Shown in pieces: positions 8,804 to 15,557 of a stretch of 55,648 nt of DNA. The first letter of the stretch is position 1, and each line of letters starts with the position of its first letter. The DNA lies in NCBI RefSeq assembly GCF_004000905.1, contig NZ_BIMD01000037.1:1-55648 (forward strand), read 5' to 3'. Made by a program: the position numbers and the translations under genes. The stretch is from Paenibacillus humicus NBRC 102415. GTDB lineage: Bacteria > Bacillota > Bacilli > Paenibacillales > Paenibacillaceae. The notes under the pieces are model-generated. The model had not been told where the DNA came from and made no database searches. It saw only the letters and a program-made list of their open reading frames with translations.

Positions 8804-8812
8804 ATTGTAGCA
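8804..8812 (-). promoter_or_regulatory. Extended -10 promoter element for dgt
   Basis: On the minus strand TGCTACAAT forms an extended -10 (TG-N-TACAAT). No strong -35 is visible, which is acceptable for extended -10 promoters. Transcription would begin just before the palindrome at 8752-8781. Confidence 0.45.
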
Positions 8813-8855
8813 TAGCGGAAGCGGAGGAAGGTAGGGGCATCCCGGCAACTTGTTC

Positions 8856-9809
8856 CTACCAGGGAGGCAGCGTATCCATGGCGGCCCGGATAATGGAGCA
8901 GGAGCGTTCGAAGCGTTCCTGCTCCTGGGCGCTGAGCCGAAGCTCCAGCACTTCCTGGATGCCGCTCCGCCCCAGTATGGCCGGTACGCCGATGCCGATA
9001 TCCCGCTGCCCGTATTCGCCGTCCAGCACGGCCGATACCGCCATGATGCGGTGGTCGTTGTTGAGCACGGAACGGGCGATCGAGGTGAGGGCCGCTGCGA
9101 TGCCGTAATGCGTGGAGCCCTTGCCGTGCAGGATTTCCCACCCTGCATTGCGCGTGCGCAGGGCGATCTCCTCCATGTCCATATGGCCGAAGCGCCCGGG
9201 GGACTGGCCGATGATATCGGCCAGCGGCTTGCCGCCGACCGTGACATGCGACCATACCGGGAACTGCGATTCGCCGTGCTCGCCCATGATGTACCCCTGC
9301 ACGCTTCGGGGGTCGACAGGCAAGTCCTCGGAGAGCAGCGTCTTGAGCCTGGCCGTGTCGATGGACGTGCCGCTGCCGATGATCCGCTCCCGCGGCAGGC
9401 CGGACAGCTTCCAGACGATATAAGTGACGATGTCGACCGGATTGGTGGCGGCGATGAAGATGCCGTCGAAGCCGCTCTGCATGATTTTGCCGATGATGTC
9501 CGCATGCAGCTCATAGGCCGATTCAAGCAGGTCGAGACGGGTTCCGCCCGGAATCGGATTGCCCCCTGCGCACAGGAGGATGATATCCATATCGCCGCAT
9601 TGTTCAAAGGTGCCGTCGTACACCTTGGTCCGCGAATGGCTGAAGTCGACGCAATGGGAGAGGTCGAGCGCCTGGGCCCGCGTCCGCTTCGGGTTTCGGC
9701 CGATCAGCATGATTTCGTCGCATACCGCCTGATTCACCATCGCGTACGCGCAGCTCGCCCCTACATGGCCCACTCCGACAATGGCTGCTTTCCTGAGCTT
9801 GTTGACCAT
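8856..9809 (-). CDS. L-lactate/2-hydroxyacid dehydrogenase family protein
   Basis: 317 residues of the NAD-dependent LDH/MDH fold: GVGHVGASCAYAM (Rossmann loop), TRLDLL with the substrate arginine (Arg91), TNPVDI, SIDTAR (Asp151, Arg154) and the catalytic histidine in MGEHGESQFPVWSH (His178). The loop that sets substrate choice reads AGGNPIPGGTR, so the position equivalent to Gln102 of Bacillus LDH is Pro85. True LDHs have Gln there and malate dehydrogenases Arg, so the substrate may be a larger 2-hydroxy acid. The start at 9809 follows GGAGGAGCGGGGGAT. It is transcribed toward dgt, separated by 133 bases. Confidence 0.85.
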   Translation of the reverse strand: MVNKLRKAAIVGVGHVGASCAYAMVNQAVCDEIMLIGRNPKRTRAQALDLSHCVDFSHSRTKVYDGTFEQCGDMDIILLCAGGNPIPGGTRLDLLESAYELHADIIGKIMQSGFDGIFIAATNPVDIVTYIVWKLSGLPRERIIGSGTSIDTARLKTLLSEDLPVDPRSVQGYIMGEHGESQFPVWSHVTVGGKPLADIIGQSPGRFGHMDMEEIALRTRNAGWEILHGKGSTHYGIAAALTSIARSVLNNDHRIMAVSAVLDGEYGQRDIGIGVPAILGRSGIQEVLELRLSAQEQERFERSCSIIRAAMDTLPPW

Positions 9810-9932
9810 ATCCCCCGCTCCTCCCGCTTGCCTGAGCACGATAACTGCTATGAATCACAATATGAAGGATATATGGCTTCTGTGTCAATAAGACGTCAGG
9901 GAAATTAACATAAAGCTTCGAGAGCTTCGGGA

Positions 9933-10141
9933 AGCCGTTTTTGGTTGCTGTGCATGCCTTCGTCTTGCTCCCTCCCCACGTATCCTATTTTGTTCCGCCT
10001 GCGGCGATTCCATTTGGACGAAAGACATGGATTGATCAGGGATCGGAAATCGGTTTGATCCGCCTGCTTGCCGATATCGGGCAGGAGGCGCGCCAGTTTC
10101 TCGCCGTTAGAATAATAAAGCCGAAGAACAACCAAACGGCT
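9933..10141. repeat. Inverted repeat flanking a 180-base stretch with no supported gene
   Basis: AGCCGTTTTTGGTTG (9933-9947) faces CAACCAAACGGCT (10129-10141), matching in inverse orientation except for a two-base bulge. The interval between the dehydrogenase start and 10248 contains short open frames on both strands but none with a good ribosome site or recognisable product. The repeat could mark a remnant small element or be chance. Confidence 0.3.
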
Positions 10142-10247
10142 GTATGAACGTCTAAAGAAAGAGAAAGAGCCTTTGCACAGCCCTTTCCAAGGGATGATGC
10201 AATCGATCGTCCAGGGCAGGAGGTCAAAGGGAGAAGAGAGGTGCGGG

Positions 10248-10550
10248 ATGGGATTTCTTTACGGGCTTGTACTTGTATTTTCAGTCTTCATGATTGCGGC
10301 CGCCTTCGGCAAAAGCAGGGATAAAGGTCTTGCCGCCTTATCCCTTTCCTATCATTTGCTTTTGTTCAATGCGGCATATGCCCTTTATAAACTGACGACG
10401 GTTTTGGGCGGTGGCAGCTCGGGCACATCATATCTCTATGCTTTCAGCGCTACTTCTGGGCAACTCATCGGCCTGATCCGGTTTTCGCTTGCAGGCGGGC
10501 TGCTGTTATTTGCTGTCCATGCCCTGTGCAAAAGTCTCAAGGAAAGCTGA
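10248..10550 (+). CDS. Small membrane protein of unknown function
   Basis: 100 residues with three or more hydrophobic segments: LYGLVLVFSVFMIAAAFG at the N-terminus, SLSYHLLLFNAAYALYKL in the middle and LIRFSLAGGLLLFAVHALC near the C-terminus, separated by short polar loops (KSRDKG; GGGSSGT). AGAGAGG lies about 7 bases before the ATG; the frame is open upstream to 10173 but without a better site. I do not recognise the family. It stands alone between the convergent murG2 terminator and a gene-poor stretch. From 10551 to 10760 only the terminator listed next is seen. Confidence 0.6.
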   Translation: MGFLYGLVLVFSVFMIAAAFGKSRDKGLAALSLSYHLLLFNAAYALYKLTTVLGGGSSGTSYLYAFSATSGQLIGLIRFSLAGGLLLFAVHALCKSLKES

Positions 10551-10566
10551 AGCCGTCCTTTCGGAA

Positions 10567-10594
10567 TGAAAAAGAGCCCGCAAGCGAGCGGGCT
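10567..10594 (-). terminator. Terminator for the rpiA-murG2 operon
   Basis: On the minus strand AGCCCGC, a 6-base loop and GCGGGCT are followed by CTTTTTC. It lies about 165 bases beyond the murG2 stop and just past the convergent small membrane protein, with A-rich sequence on the other side, so it may also serve the plus strand weakly. Confidence 0.6.
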
Positions 10595-10760
10595 GCTGAA
10601 AAAAAACAAGCGGAGGGTCCGGAATCGTTCTGGAGAAGGACAACAGCGATTGGAAGAACGATTCGCGCACGCAGCGACATTTTTTTAGCGGCCTTCGAGC
10701 GGGAACGGGCTCTTTGGTCTGTCATGGAATCGTCTTGCGGAAGCACTTTCGATAAGAGGC

Positions 10761-11948
10761 TTACTGCCGAGCCGCTTGGTCGATGATGCCTCGCAGGAGC
10801 GGCAAAGGGTCGGCCGGAGCGGCGTCGGCCATCCGTTCGCGGTAATCCGCCTTTTGCTCTTCCAAGACGGACAGATGCTCCAGCAAGGACGCCGCCGTGA
10901 GCTCCTCCTCCTGCAGCACTCGGCATAGGCCCGCCTGCTCGAAGGACGCGGCGTTGCGCAGCTGGTCGCCGCGGCTCTGGGCGAGCGTCAGCGGAACCAG
11001 AAGCATCGGCTTCCGCAGCGCCAGCAGCTCGAAGATCGCGTTGGAGCCGGCGCGGGATAGGACGAGCTCGGCCATCGCCAGCACATCCGGCAGCTCCTCC
11101 GACAAATACTCGAATGCCCGGTAGCCTGCGCCGTCATTCACAGGGCTGCCCTCAGGCAGCTGTCCTTTGCCGCATAGATGCACCACCTGGTACTGCTCCA
11201 GCAGCTGCGGCAATGCTTCCCGGACGGCTTCATTGATGCGCCTCGATCCCAGGCTGCCGCCCATGACGAGCAGCACCGGCTTGCCTGCGGAGAAGCCGCA
11301 CAGCCGCCTGCCCCGGGCGGCATCGCCCTGCAGCAGCTCCGGACGCACGAGAGCTCCGGCCTGCACGATCTCCGGACCTTTGCGGATATAGGCCGCCGTC
11401 TCCGGGAAGGTCGTGCAGACCGCCGAGGCGAACGGCATCGCGATCCGGTTCGCGAGCCCGGGGGTAACGTCGGATTCATGGATGATGACGGGAATCCGGT
11501 TCAGCTTCGCTCCAATGACGACCGGAACGGAGACGAACCCGCCCTTGGAGAAGACGACGTCCGGGCGCAGCCTGCGCAGCAGGGCGGCGGCCTGGGCCAG
11601 GCCTTTGACGACCCGGAAGGCATCCGTCATGTTCTTCATGTCGATATAGCGGCGCAGCTTGCCGGTGGAGACGGCGTGGTAGGCGACGCCGTCCAGCGGC
11701 TCGATCAGCTCCCGCTCGATTCCGGCTGCCGATCCGATATAGTCGATCTTCCAGCCGTCCGCGAGCAGGCCCGGGATAAGCGCGAGATTGACGCTGACAT
11801 GGCCGGTCGAGCCGCCTCCGGTGAGAACGATCTTCTTGCCGGAGAGCGCCGTACGGAGCGGCTCCGAACGCTTTTCCTGCTCCGGCCGGGCTGTGTCTCC
11901 CGTTGTTTTCGTAGAGGCGGGGGTGTCTTTGTCGATAATGATTTTCAT
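10761..11948 (-). CDS. murG: MurG-like UDP-GlcNAc:lipid I GlcNAc transferase (second-paralogue type)
   Basis: 395 residues, GT28 family. Visible are the N-terminal Gly-rich loop GGGSTGH (about 44-50), LRPDVVFSKGGFVSVP, IHESDVTPGLANR, MGGSLGSRRIN (start of the nucleotide-binding half) and SRAGSNAIFELLALRKP with PLTLAQSRGDQ. MurG makes lipid II on the cytoplasmic face of the membrane. GSTGHVSVNLALIP and the SKGGFVSVPVVIG wording resemble the second MurG paralogue found in Bacillus cereus-group and Paenibacillus genomes rather than the dcw-cluster copy. There is a 37-residue polar N-terminal extension; the start is supported by AAGGA 8 bases upstream, overlapping the rpiA stop. It lies 10 bases downstream of rpiA, so they form one operon. 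Confidence 0.88.
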   Translation of the reverse strand: MKIIIDKDTPASTKTTGDTARPEQEKRSEPLRTALSGKKIVLTGGGSTGHVSVNLALIPGLLADGWKIDYIGSAAGIERELIEPLDGVAYHAVSTGKLRRYIDMKNMTDAFRVVKGLAQAAALLRRLRPDVVFSKGGFVSVPVVIGAKLNRIPVIIHESDVTPGLANRIAMPFASAVCTTFPETAAYIRKGPEIVQAGALVRPELLQGDAARGRRLCGFSAGKPVLLVMGGSLGSRRINEAVREALPQLLEQYQVVHLCGKGQLPEGSPVNDGAGYRAFEYLSEELPDVLAMAELVLSRAGSNAIFELLALRKPMLLVPLTLAQSRGDQLRNAASFEQAGLCRVLQEEELTAASLLEHLSVLEEQKADYRERMADAAPADPLPLLRGIIDQAARQ

Positions 11949-11958
11949 ATAGAGATCC

Positions 11959-12639
11959 TTATGCCGGCGTTCCGCGCCGAAGAACGCGGACGCCGTCCGG
12001 ACCGGCTACATAGACCGAATCCGCCATGCCGACGAAAAGGCCGGTCTCGACGACGCCAAGCAGGCTTTTCAGCTTGCCGTCCAGGGCGCCCGGATCCGTG
12101 ATGCAACCGAAGTCGCAATCCAGAATGTAGTTGCCGTTGTCCGTCCGGACAGGCTCGCCGCCGCGTTCCCGGCGCACCGCCGAGCAGCCGGCCCCCTCGA
12201 CGCGCTTCCGGGTGGACTTCCAGCCGTAGGGCACGACCTCCACAGGCAGCCGGAAAGGTCCGAGCTCCGGTACGACCTTCGACTCGTCGGCGACGATGAC
12301 GAGCCTCCTGGAGGCAGCCGCCACCATCTTCTCGCGGAAATGGGCTCCGCCCCCGCCCTTGATGAGATCGAGCGTTCCGTTCACCTCGTCGGCGCCGTCG
12401 ATCGTCAGATCGAGCGGCTCAAGCTCGGACAGCTCGCCGAGCGGAATGCCGAGCTCGCGGGCGAGCTTGTCCGTCGCTTCGGAGGTCGGCACGCCGATGA
12501 TTTCCAGGCCCTCTTCCTTGACGCGTCTTCCGAGCTCCAAAATCGTGTAGTAGACGGTCGAGCCGGTACCGAGCCCGACCTTCATGCCGCTGTTTACTTC
12601 CCCGGCCGCTTTTTCCCCGGCCGCCTGCTTGTGGTTCAT
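11959..12639 (-). CDS. rpiA: Ribose-5-phosphate isomerase A
   Basis: 226 residues, full length for RpiA. Motifs: GLGTGSTVYY (phosphate loop), GVPTSEAT, DLTIDGADEV (catalytic Asp region) and IKGGGGAHFREKMVA with the catalytic Lys/Glu, then DESKVV. It interconverts ribose 5-phosphate and ribulose 5-phosphate in the pentose phosphate pathway. The ATG at 12639 has GGGAGG 7 bases upstream. First gene of a two-gene operon with murG2, driven by a near-consensus promoter at 12798-12826. Confidence 0.95.
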   Translation of the reverse strand: MNHKQAAGEKAAGEVNSGMKVGLGTGSTVYYTILELGRRVKEEGLEIIGVPTSEATDKLARELGIPLGELSELEPLDLTIDGADEVNGTLDLIKGGGGAHFREKMVAAASRRLVIVADESKVVPELGPFRLPVEVVPYGWKSTRKRVEGAGCSAVRRERGGEPVRTDNGNYILDCDFGCITDPGALDGKLKSLLGVVETGLFVGMADSVYVAGPDGVRVLRRGTPA

Positions 12640-12797
12640 GATCCTGCCTCCCATGGCTGGATGCCGCCGATGCGGCATCGTTCTCATATTCGCTGGCTTA
12701 CATCCAACGTGCTCCCGGATGCGGCGTCCGCCTGTTCGGCGCCGTCATCCGCCGCCCCGGAAGGGGCGGCAGGGGAGACGCTTGCGCTCTTCTCCGC

Positions 12798-12826
12798 ACA
12801 ATAGACCGTATGCCCGGCATTGTCAA
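12798..12826 (-). promoter_or_regulatory. Sigma-A promoter for rpiA-murG2
   Basis: On the minus strand TTGACA (12826-12821) and TATTGT (12803-12798) are spaced by 17 bases. It points at rpiA with a leader of about 150 bases. Confidence 0.7.
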
Positions 12827-12885
12827 TGAAAGGCGGGCCTTGCATGGAGATCGCCCTAATCAATGGAAAAAGGATGCGGAAAGTC

Positions 12886-12894
12886 TGGTATACT
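12886..12894 (+). promoter_or_regulatory. Extended -10 element for cardiolipin synthase
   Basis: TGGTATACT is an extended -10 (TG-N-TATACT) 44 bases before the TTG start. The -35 region is A-rich without a clear hexamer. Confidence 0.5.
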
Positions 12895-12938
12895 GAAGCT
12901 GACAAGCAAAGCGATTTCATAGATGGGCAGGTGCCGAG

Positions 12939-14384
12939 TTGCATTATTTTCAGCAAGCCTACTCCGTATTTTATATTCTCAACCTGATTCTGGCCGTCAC
13001 CGTCATCTTCCTCGAGCGGCGGAATATCGCGGCCACATGGGCTTGGCTGATGATTCTCTATTTCCTGCCGGGTGTCGGATTCGTCCTGTATCTGCTCCTC
13101 GGACAGAACCTGAGCCGCCGCAAAATCTACAAGTTCAAGCTGAGCCAGCTGAAAGCGGCCCGCCAGCGGCTCAAGACGCAGCAGCGGATCGTCGAGAACG
13201 GGCTTTATTCGTTCAATGACCCGCTCATGACGTATTACCAGGATATGATCTACATGAACCTGGTGTCGAGCGATTCGCTGTACACGCAGGACAACGAGGT
13301 CGAGGTGTTCACGGACGGCGAGACCAAATTCGATGCCCTGCTGCGGGACTTGGAAGCGGCGCAGGAGCATATCCATCTGATGTACTACATCATCCGGGCG
13401 GACAAACTCGGCAAGCGCATCCTGCACACGCTTATCCGCAAGGCCGAGCAAGGGGTGGAGGTGAGGCTGATCTACGACGATATCGGGAGCATCCGCCTCA
13501 ACAAGAAGTACCTCCGCATGCTCGTGAAGGCCGGAGGGCAGGTCGGAGCGTTTTTCCCGTCCCGCATCTTCTTCATCAACCCGAGGCTGAACTACCGCAA
13601 CCATCGGAAGATTGTCGTCATCGACGGCAAAATCGGCTACATCGGCGGCTTCAACATCGGCGACGAGTATGTCGGCAAGGTGAAGAAATTCGGCTTCTGG
13701 CGGGATACCCATCTGCGCCTCGAAGGCAGCGTCGTCGCCCAGCTGCAAGGCCGGTTCCTGCTGGACTGGAGCCTCGCCTCCTCCAAGCCTTTCATGACGG
13801 ACTCCCGCTACTATCCGGCCCCTGCATCGGGGGGCACCGTCGGCATGCAGATCGTCTCCAGCGGACCGGACTCGGAATGGCAGCATATCAAGAACGGCTA
13901 CATCAAGATGATCAACGCGGCGAAGATATCGGTCATGCTCCAGACTCCGTATTTCGTCCCGGACGACAGCCTGCTCAACGCCCTCAAGATGGCCGCGATA
14001 TCCGGCGTGGACGTCAAGGTCATGCTGCCGAACAAGCCGGACCACTTCTTCGTCTACTGGGCGTCGCATTCCTATTTCGGGGAGCTGCTGTCCGCCGGGG
14101 TGAAATGCTATCAGTACGGCAACGGCTTCCTGCATGCCAAAACCCTTGTCGTTGACGGCAATATCGCCTCTGTCGGCACGGCCAACATCGATATCCGCAG
14201 CTTCAAGCTCAACTTCGAGGTCAACGCCTTCATCTATGATTCCGCGACGGCTCAGCGGCTTCAGCGCATTTTCCAGGACGATCTGCTGCACTGCAAGGAG
14301 CTTTCCCTGGAAGACTACGATTCCCGTTCCGCCTGGCACAAATTCAAGGAATCGGTCAGCCGGCTGCTTTCTCCCATTTTGTAG
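12939..14384 (+). CDS. cls: Cardiolipin synthase
   Basis: 481 residues, phospholipase-D superfamily. Two N-terminal membrane helices (FYILNLILAVTVIFL and WLMILYFLPGVGFVLYLLLG) precede two catalytic HKD motifs: NHRKIVVIDGKIGYIGGFN and LHAKTLVVDGNIASVGTAN, each with HxK(x4)D. It joins two phosphatidylglycerols to form cardiolipin plus glycerol at the membrane. Length and layout match Bacillus ClsA. The start is TTG with AGGTG about 6 bases upstream. A single-gene unit, divergent from rpiA. A long open frame on the opposite strand here is only a shadow. Confidence 0.95.
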   Translation: MHYFQQAYSVFYILNLILAVTVIFLERRNIAATWAWLMILYFLPGVGFVLYLLLGQNLSRRKIYKFKLSQLKAARQRLKTQQRIVENGLYSFNDPLMTYYQDMIYMNLVSSDSLYTQDNEVEVFTDGETKFDALLRDLEAAQEHIHLMYYIIRADKLGKRILHTLIRKAEQGVEVRLIYDDIGSIRLNKKYLRMLVKAGGQVGAFFPSRIFFINPRLNYRNHRKIVVIDGKIGYIGGFNIGDEYVGKVKKFGFWRDTHLRLEGSVVAQLQGRFLLDWSLASSKPFMTDSRYYPAPASGGTVGMQIVSSGPDSEWQHIKNGYIKMINAAKISVMLQTPYFVPDDSLLNALKMAAISGVDVKVMLPNKPDHFFVYWASHSYFGELLSAGVKCYQYGNGFLHAKTLVVDGNIASVGTANIDIRSFKLNFEVNAFIYDSATAQRLQRIFQDDLLHCKELSLEDYDSRSAWHKFKESVSRLLSPIL

Positions 14385-14420
14385 AAACTGGATGCTTTGA
14401 AAAGGCCATCCAGCCGAGTG

Positions 14421-14429
14421 TGGTATAAT
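14421..14429 (+). promoter_or_regulatory. Extended -10 promoter for the B12-sensor/hybrid-kinase pair
   Basis: TGGTATAAT (perfect TATAAT preceded by TG-N) lies 57 bases before the start codon of the cobalamin-binding protein. TTGAAA occurs at 14397-14402, but its spacer is 21 bases, too long for a standard -35. Confidence 0.55.
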
Positions 14430-14485
14430 AGAGGTCGCTGGCCCGCCGCTCCGACCCTATCCACACCCAAGGAGAGTGATGACCG

Positions 14486-15544
14486 ATGTCCGTTGACGCT
14501 GCGCAAGCGAGCAGAGCCATCCTCGATGGCGAGAGCTTTTTGGCGGAGGAAATCGTAAGGCTTCAGTACGAGAGGCAGCCCGGTCTGGCGGAGCGCTTTG
14601 GCCGGATCGGCCACGAGAAGACGCTTGAGGACACCCGCTACAGCCTGAAGTATCTGGTCGAAAGCGTGAGCCTCCAGAGTCCGCTGCTGTTCTCCAGCTA
14701 TATGACCTGGCTTCGGGTGCTGCTGATTCAATATAAGGTTTCCACGGAGGACCTGTACATCAATATGCTTTGTCTTCAAAACGTTCTGGGCAAACACCTG
14801 GAGAAACGCGACTACGAGCTCGTCTCTCCCTATATCGATGCTGCTCTGAGGCAGCTGGACACCGATGCGGAGCTGACGGACTCCCATCTGGACAGCAGCG
14901 CCGCAGCCGACGAAGCGCGGGCTTACTTATCCATGCTTTTGCAAGGAGACCGGAGCGGAGCCAGCCGCCTCATCATGGGGCTTGTCGACGGCGGGATGCC
15001 GCTTCAGACGATCTACCTGGAGATTTTCCAGAAGTCGCAATACGAAATCGGCAGGCTCTGGCAGCTCGGCAGGCTGACGGTAGCCCAGGAGCATTACTGC
15101 AGCGCCGCCACCCAGCTGATCATGTCGCAATTGTTTCCCTATCTGTTCCATCATTCCCGCAAGGGAAAGAAGCTGGTCGCGGCCTGTGTCGGCGGAGAGC
15201 TGCACGAGATCGGACTGCGCATGGTGACGGATATCTTCGAGCTGAACGGATGGGATACGTACTACGTCGGAGCCAACATGCCGATCGGGCCTCTGATCCG
15301 GTCCCTCAAGGAGTACGGAGCCGATGTGCTGGCCATCTCCTGCACGATGACCTATCACGTCGGGCTGGTCAAAGAACTGATCGCCGAGGTGCGGCGCGAT
15401 CCCGAATGCGACGGGATTCGGATCCTTGTCGGAGGGTTTCCATTCAATATCGACCCTGAATTATGGGAGAAAGTAAGCGCGGACGGATATGGACGCGACG
15501 CGGAGGAATCCGTGCTCAAGGCAGGAGAGCTGACGAAACGATGA
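14486..15544 (+). CDS. CarH-like cobalamin-binding sensor protein without MerR domain
   Basis: 352 residues. The N-terminal 135 residues are helical and not recognised. Residues about 140-220 form the helical bundle preceding a B12-binding domain and contain Trp192 followed after nine residues by Glu202-His203 (WQLGRLTVAQEH), the Wx9EH signature of the CarH/LitR adenosylcobalamin photoreceptors. The Rossmann-like B12 domain follows, with GELHEIG (ExHxxG; His240 as candidate lower axial ligand), DIFELNGWDTYYVGAN and ILVGGFPF. In CarH a His next to the Trp is the upper ligand after illumination; here it is Gln193. There is no DNA-binding domain. The hybrid kinase starts 13 bases downstream, so the two very likely form a sensor-kinase pair. 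AAGGAGAGTG precedes the ATG. Confidence 0.8.
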   Translation: MSVDAAQASRAILDGESFLAEEIVRLQYERQPGLAERFGRIGHEKTLEDTRYSLKYLVESVSLQSPLLFSSYMTWLRVLLIQYKVSTEDLYINMLCLQNVLGKHLEKRDYELVSPYIDAALRQLDTDAELTDSHLDSSAAADEARAYLSMLLQGDRSGASRLIMGLVDGGMPLQTIYLEIFQKSQYEIGRLWQLGRLTVAQEHYCSAATQLIMSQLFPYLFHHSRKGKKLVAACVGGELHEIGLRMVTDIFELNGWDTYYVGANMPIGPLIRSLKEYGADVLAISCTMTYHVGLVKELIAEVRRDPECDGIRILVGGFPFNIDPELWEKVSADGYGRDAEESVLKAGELTKR

Positions 15545-15557
15545 AGGCGGTGAGTTC

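Noticed and set aside
8723-9607. Upstream extension of the dgt reading frame into the dehydrogenase gene
   Set aside because: The added residues are out-of-frame dehydrogenase sequence; a good ribosome site sits directly before the conserved dgt start.
9905-10147. Short open frames on both strands between the dehydrogenase and the small membrane protein
   Set aside because: No ribosome sites and no recognisable product; both strands are open by chance over about 70 codons.
10526-10786. Plus-strand open frame of 86 codons after the small membrane protein
   Set aside because: It runs through a terminator hairpin into the murG end and lacks a start signal.
12684-14339. Open frame of 551 codons on the minus strand opposite cardiolipin synthase
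   Set aside because: It is antisense to a clear two-HKD cardiolipin synthase, shows no family motifs, and arises from GC-rich codon structure.
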